DNA of 64,000 nucleotides from NCBI GenBank assembly GCA_020881915.1, contig JAJFPB010000005.1, positions 3,968,001-4,032,000 on the forward strand, written 5' to 3'. The translations under genes were made by a program, and so were the position numbers. The stretch comes from Paramyrothecium sp. XJ0827 (taxonomy: Eukaryota; Ascomycota; Sordariomycetes; Hypocreales; Stachybotryaceae). The notes beneath the pieces are model-generated. The model did no database searches and was not told the origin of the DNA. It worked only from the letters and a program-made list of their open reading frames with translations. Below, piece after piece: positions 59,654 through 64,000 of this stretch; the stretch's first letter is position 1; each line of letters begins with the position of its first letter.

Positions 59654-61279
59654 TTACCTCTCTGCTGACTTTCGTGACTCAAGCTCAATGTTGTTGTTAT
59701 AATTCCGCGGCTTGCCGTTGGTGTGACGCATCTCATCCTCGCTGTCTTCTGCGAGATCAGCCAGGCCAAAGCCAGCTGCCTCTTCGTCGTAGGCGCGGAT
59801 CAAGCCCTCCCGGTCACCTTGCCGGCTGCCGATGCTATGGCGGCCAGGGTCGCCGCTTCTGCGAGCTTGCATGCTGAGGCGGGTCTGGAGGCTGGAAATC
59901 ATGTCCGTGCCTGTGGAGTCGTCGCCTCCGTTGCCACCGCCGGAGCCAAGGTTCCGTCCGTTTGGATCACGCCGCGACAAATTGAGGAGGTAAACGCCGG
60001 TAAAGGTGATCAAGAAGCCGCATAGCAAAGACAACGTGTTAACGGGGTCGGTGGTGTTGAAGCCGCTGAAGAGGATGAAGGAGGCGCAGAGAGTCGCAGT
60101 CGTGAAGGTCACGTAGTAGAGTGGGTTGACACTTGGGTTAGGCACCGTTAGTATCTCGCGCATGAAACGATTAATTGACATGTGCGTGGCTTACATGTTG
60201 GCGGGGAACGATGCCAACGCCTTGTTGAAGTAGTTCATCTGAGTCAAGATGCACACTGCAGTCAGAATCAAGAAGACATAGGTTGACGGGTGGCTAAACT
60301 GGTTGTTGCCGGCAAACGTGAGCTTAAGCGCAATTCCAAAAGCCTTGACGGACATGACTGAAATGGAGCCAACAGTGGAGCAAATGGACAGATAAATCAA
60401 GGCGTTCTTCTTGCCATGCACAGGTGCAATCCTGTAGATCATGAAGACGGCGAAGACGATGACGGCCAAGGCATAAAGAAGAAAGCCTAACCGAAGATTA
60501 GAGCGAGAAATCACGACCACGGTGGCACGAGTCATTCATACCTGGTTGAATGGCGTAATTCAAGATCTGGTCGATGGTCTGGATATCCTCATCAGGAGGA
60601 GCGTGCAGTACGATGACCACGGCACCGATCAAGCAAATAGCACTGCCGAGCTTGCCAAGTGTGCCCAGTTCTTCCTTCAAGAAGTAGGAGCCCAGGACAG
60701 CACCGATCAAGACACTGAGAGCACCTAATGGTGTAACCAGAATCGCGGGGGCGAATGCATACGCCGCAAAGTTGCAAACTTCTCCGAGTGCCACTATGTT
60801 GCCAATCAGTGTTGCGACCTTTGCACGAAGAAAAAAATGTATTCTTACGTGTTCCAATGCCTGCCCACCACAGAGGGCTGCGCATGTACTTGAAGCCGTT
60901 ACCCTCGAAACCATGTTGTTCTTCGGCTTGTATGAGGCCCTACAAGAAAAGGGTGTGAGTATCGTGACCTGGATTGGCAGTATAATCGTTGTGGGAGAAG
61001 ATTGAGGTGCGGCTTCTGGGGCTGAGGAGTCACGGACGAACCTTTTTCGTAATAACAAAACTGGTGCCTACCGATTTCATCCATTAGCACAACGAAGGAA
61101 CGGGGAGTGAGGATTGTCTCGAGGCACATACCGATTGCTAAGGCTGAAGTCATGGCCAACGCCAGACCAATATACCTGGAAGACACGTCCGTCAGCGTTT
61201 AGGAAGCTCTGTGGTCCGAGGCCTGCTGCGCAGCGAGCCACGCAGCAGCGCAAGTCGCAACGTACTTGTCTTCAAGCAT
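59654..61279 (-). CDS. NIPA-type magnesium transporter
   Basis: Seven exons: 61279-61266, 61175-61132, 61067-61042, 60939-60849, 60793-60542, 60486-60195 and 60131-59654. They total exactly 399 codons, 398 aa. NIPA proteins are DMT-superfamily membrane proteins that carry Mg2+. About nine hydrophobic segments are visible, starting MLEDKYIGLALAMTSALAIG. Family signatures are 'NFAAYAFAPAILVTPLGALS', 'LGSYFLKEELGTLGKLGSAI', 'VGSISVMSVKAFGIALKLTF' and 'VNPLYYVTFTTATLCASFIL'. The cytosolic C-terminal tail (about 110 residues) is hydrophilic and Ser/Arg/Gly-rich. The first three exons are very small (14, 44 and 26 nt). Intron 3 starts GTTCGT, and intron 6 ends in CCAAG. The start ATG is fixed by matching the family's MxxxxYIGLALA entry. 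Confidence 0.92.
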
Positions 61280-62015
61280 TTTTGGTAGTGTATGAGCGCT
61301 AGAATTATGCTTGCGGTCGGGCTCGTCCCTGAAAATGAAGGAAATGTGCGCCTCGGGGCGAGCAGCTCGTCGTTGTCGTCGTGATGGGTGCGCACGCTGC
61401 AAGCCGGACAGTAGCGAGACACGTGGAGGGAAACGGGGACTCGCGCCTGGCGAGTGAAGGGGCGGGCGACAGAGGTTTAGAAGAGACGGGAGGACGTTCG
61501 CCTTCAGAAGGTGCTGCGCATCGGATGGCGACACTGGACTCGTTTGCGCTGCGTGGACGGCTGGAGGGTTAAATCAAGAGGGTGGTGGTGAGCTTGGGAG
61601 TGGTCGTGGGGAGGGTTTGAAGTCGAGAGGACAAGTCCGTTAAAGGTGCGCAGACACGATGGGCGACGAGGAGTGGCCAGGTTCAGGCTTCTGTGTGGCT
61701 GTGGCATGAGCGCCCAGGAGGCAGTCAGACTAGTGGCCAAGTACCGGCTACTTGTCGCGACGGCGGGCATCTTCCCCCCTTCTCGAGATTCCATCCATTC
61801 CCTTGGGGCTCTGGGGCGGTACTTGCGACCCTCTGGTAACGGTAGCGGTACATAGAGCGAATTGCGGGTACCTGGCGCAGCTACGGTAGCGCTGAGAACT
61901 GGAGCAACAACTCACCTGTGATCTGGCGATGGGACTTGGGCCGAAATATGCTCGACAAGATCCTATCAGAATTTGCCTCGCCGTTCCCATCTACTGTCTC
62001 GCCCGTCCTACCGCA

Positions 62016-62042
62016 GGTTAAGGTACCCTAGGTGAGGTAGGT
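62016..62042. repeat. AAGGTACC/AGGTAGGTA motif cluster
   Basis: Reads GGTTAAGGTACCCTAGGTGA then GGTAGGTAG. Same dispersed family. Confidence 0.65.
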
Positions 62043-62111
62043 AGACTTCTAGAGCCCTGATTTAGGGTCCTGCAGGTGCATTTCGAACATGATTGGGCTG
62101 CCAATAGCTTT

Positions 62112-62144
62112 TCACACCACACCACACCCCACACCACACCACAT
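62112..62144. repeat. CACAC/CACACC microsatellite
   Basis: Imperfect tandem CACAC units (CACACCACACCACACCCCAC). Intergenic and directly visible. Confidence 0.85.
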
Positions 62145-63713
62145 GCGGGGGCCCTCGAAGGGTTCATATGTGATGGCTACAGGGCGCTAAGCAAACAGCG
62201 ACCGAATCGAACGGTGGCATTTGTCCGTCTAACCTTTTTTCTACGGGGCTCTAGCACACGAACGGGAGGCCGAGCATATTGAAGGTGCGGTACGGTACAG
62301 AGGTACAGTACGGTAGGGATCGATCGCGGCTCAAGAGGCGTGAAGAGAGGTACTTACGAGTCGGGGGCCTGCTCCACATTCGAACAGCCAGCCCGAACAA
62401 GTTTCCATCTTTAGCCTGTTCCAAGGTACCAGGTACCTCTCGGCCCTTGACTATGGGGGGGGGTCGAGCGTGCTAAAAAAGTTTCAGCGTCGGACGACCC
62501 CTGACTAAAAGGAGGCCATCGACATGAGGTACGGGCCAGCCTACCAACCCGTTCTGCCAACCACTTCGCCCCCCCCCAGCAAAATCTGGGGGATCCATCG
62601 CCCATTGCGAAAAAAGTCAACGCTGTCGTCAGCTCTTGGGGCCATGGGTTCACCTCGCTCGTCCTGTGTTTGCTTCTTCGCTGCACCTGGCTCAACCTGG
62701 CACGGCGGACGGGGGCCCAAGTAAAGCCACCAACTCGTCCGCAATGCGCGAGGCCGTCTTGGAAGCCTTCACAAAGCCGTGAAGACGGCGCAACTTCATC
62801 TCGAAAGATTCGCTCGCTCGAGCACCCTGGCAAGCTGTAGCTACCTTACACGCTGATGGTCTCCCTGCAACCGCTGACCACCAACTAGTGACCTAGGTGT
62901 ACCAAGGCAAGGGCACATCCCTGCGGTGATGTCAGTCGGCCATTTCCTGTCTGCAAGGTACGATGCAGTCTAAACAAGGGAGAGAAGAAGAAAAAAAAGG
63001 CCGTCAGCAATTCGGTGCAGATCACCTGATACATTTCGAAAAGCGAATCTCGCGAAGCAATCATACTTTCGCATTCCCCCTAACACCATTTCACCGTGCG
63101 TACGAGACAAGATCTGGACGAAGGGTTGGGCGTACAGCTACCAGGAATGATGCTTGTCTCACCCTCACGATATTGGTAAATCCCATCTCAGCGTCTCGTC
63201 CACCCCCTGGATCGTATCGTCGTCCCTACTCTTACGGTGCCTTGCGTGGATGAGCTGCGCAGATCGCAAGGTCGGATCGGACGTGCCTGTCGTCGTGACT
63301 TTCGCTCCCCATGGAAAGTCAAATTGGAGCTAAATGAAAATCCCACCGCCCCTCTGGAAGGCCGCATCAGCCGTCCAAAACTTCAAACACAGGCAAAACA
63401 CGAGGTACTGAGACGAAAAGACGCGCAGCACTGTACCTCTGTCCACCACGGCGTCCCACTAAAACGTGCACTGTCCAACCAAACCTGCTTGGTGCCTTGC
63501 CAGGCACGGCGCCGCATCCCCTAAAACAGGACGAGAATAGTCTTCTTACCACCTACCCCTGAACGGGTTCTATCACCCCTCTGACTCCGACGTACTGTAG
63601 AACGAGGCCTCACCCCATCGACGAATCTACAATGATGACACTGGTAAATAGAAGGTCAACGCGTTCGTCAACAGACATGTTACATGCTCAAAAGTATATG
63701 AAGATGAGAAGCT

Positions 63714-63893
63714 CTAGCAGCTCGGTTGGTTTGTGAGCATGATGTCTGGAAACACGAATGCTCTGTAAGCTTCCCAAAGAATCATGCCGCTCCGCCTTGA
63801 GTTCATGTTTGCGGCCATCTTCCTTCCTGGCACTTTCATGCCGTCCTCGACATTGAAGCACGCTAGCTCGGCCAAGCCACGCTCGCCTGACAT
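63714..63893 (-). CDS. possible terminal exon or small protein at the window edge
   Basis: A 59-codon minus frame begins MSGERGLAELACFNVEDG and ends EAYRAFVFPDIMLTNQPSC before TAG, with mostly G/C third positions. Just upstream is a GCTAATTAG that could be a branch/acceptor, so this may be the last exon of a gene lying beyond 64000. No family was recognised, and chance cannot be excluded. Confidence 0.25.
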   Translation of the reverse strand: MSGERGLAELACFNVEDGMKVPGRKMAANMNSRRSGMILWEAYRAFVFPDIMLTNQPSC

Positions 63894-64000
63894 CTAATTA
63901 GCAAGCTTGGTTGGCCCTGGATCATGGCTGTGGAAGTGTGCTGTAGAAACATCTACCAGCGCTGGCGCCTTGTTCCTTTTCTCCGCTCTTCTACTTTGCC

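Larger units (their letters stand above)
61280..63713. other. gene-poor right part of the window
   Basis: No supported gene in about 2.4 kb. The first few hundred bases form the NIPA promoter and leader. Further on there are GGTACC/AAGGTA motifs (62016-62042, 62420-62440), a GTACGGTACAG cluster (62288-62316) and a CACAC microsatellite. The frame at 62963-63253 looks non-coding. Confidence 0.45.

Overview
The window reads as nuclear DNA of a filamentous ascomycete, most likely a Sordariomycete (Hypocreales or Glomerellales level). The reasons are short introns of about 48-70 nt with fungal branch points (GCTAAC/GCTGAC), GC-rich third codon positions, gene-dense housekeeping content on both strands, and proteins that resemble Pezizomycotina orthologues along their length. 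No prokaryotic operon, phage, CRISPR array, transposase, rRNA or tRNA was recognised. I rebuilt exons by hand from splice signals and frame. For most genes the summed exon lengths close exactly on a stop codon, which I take as good support.

Layout. 1-1122 no gene. 1123-2345 (-) RRM protein. 2780-4779 (+) PPR protein. About 4881-5970 (-) unresolved hypothetical gene. 6996-11626 (+) DNA polymerase alpha catalytic subunit. 12908-17778 (-) eIF4G. 17779-22454 a long gene-poor stretch. 22455-27000 (-) Aquarius/Cwf11 spliceosomal helicase, divergent from 27588-30289 (+) THO complex subunit 1 carrying a C-terminal guanylate-kinase-like domain. 30729-32070 (-) eIF5. 34113-35933 (-) a cytochrome P450. 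36253-36498 (-) a small Cys-containing conserved-looking protein. 40015-43358 (+) a Gln/His-rich protein of unknown function. 44739-45759 (+) eIF6. 46650-47647 (+) an EFM4-like lysine methyltransferase. 48082-50403 (-) PP2A scaffold subunit A. 52014-54018 (+) phenylalanyl-tRNA synthetase beta subunit. 54856-57249 (-) myotubularin-type phosphoinositide phosphatase. 57959-58940 (+) ribosomal protein uS3. 59654-61279 (-) NIPA-type Mg2+ transporter. 61280-64000 no confident gene.

Functionally the window is core machinery: translation (eIF4G, eIF5, eIF6, uS3, PheRS beta, EFM4), mRNA processing and export (Aquarius, THO1, RRM protein), replication (Pol alpha), mitochondrial RNA (PPR), signalling (PP2A-A, myotubularin) and transport (NIPA). 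There is no sign of co-regulated operon-like organisation. The P450 is the only secondary-metabolism-type gene and has no biosynthetic neighbours.

The points most worth a second look are: the THO1-guanylate kinase fusion, whose lid and second arginine look degenerate; a 4-nt microexon needed to keep the P450 in frame; an in-frame 141-codon open frame directly after the myotubularin stop codon; a GC-AG intron in THO1; repeated GTTCGT 5' splice sites; and a family of short AAGGTA/GGTACCT motifs scattered through nearly every larger intergenic region.
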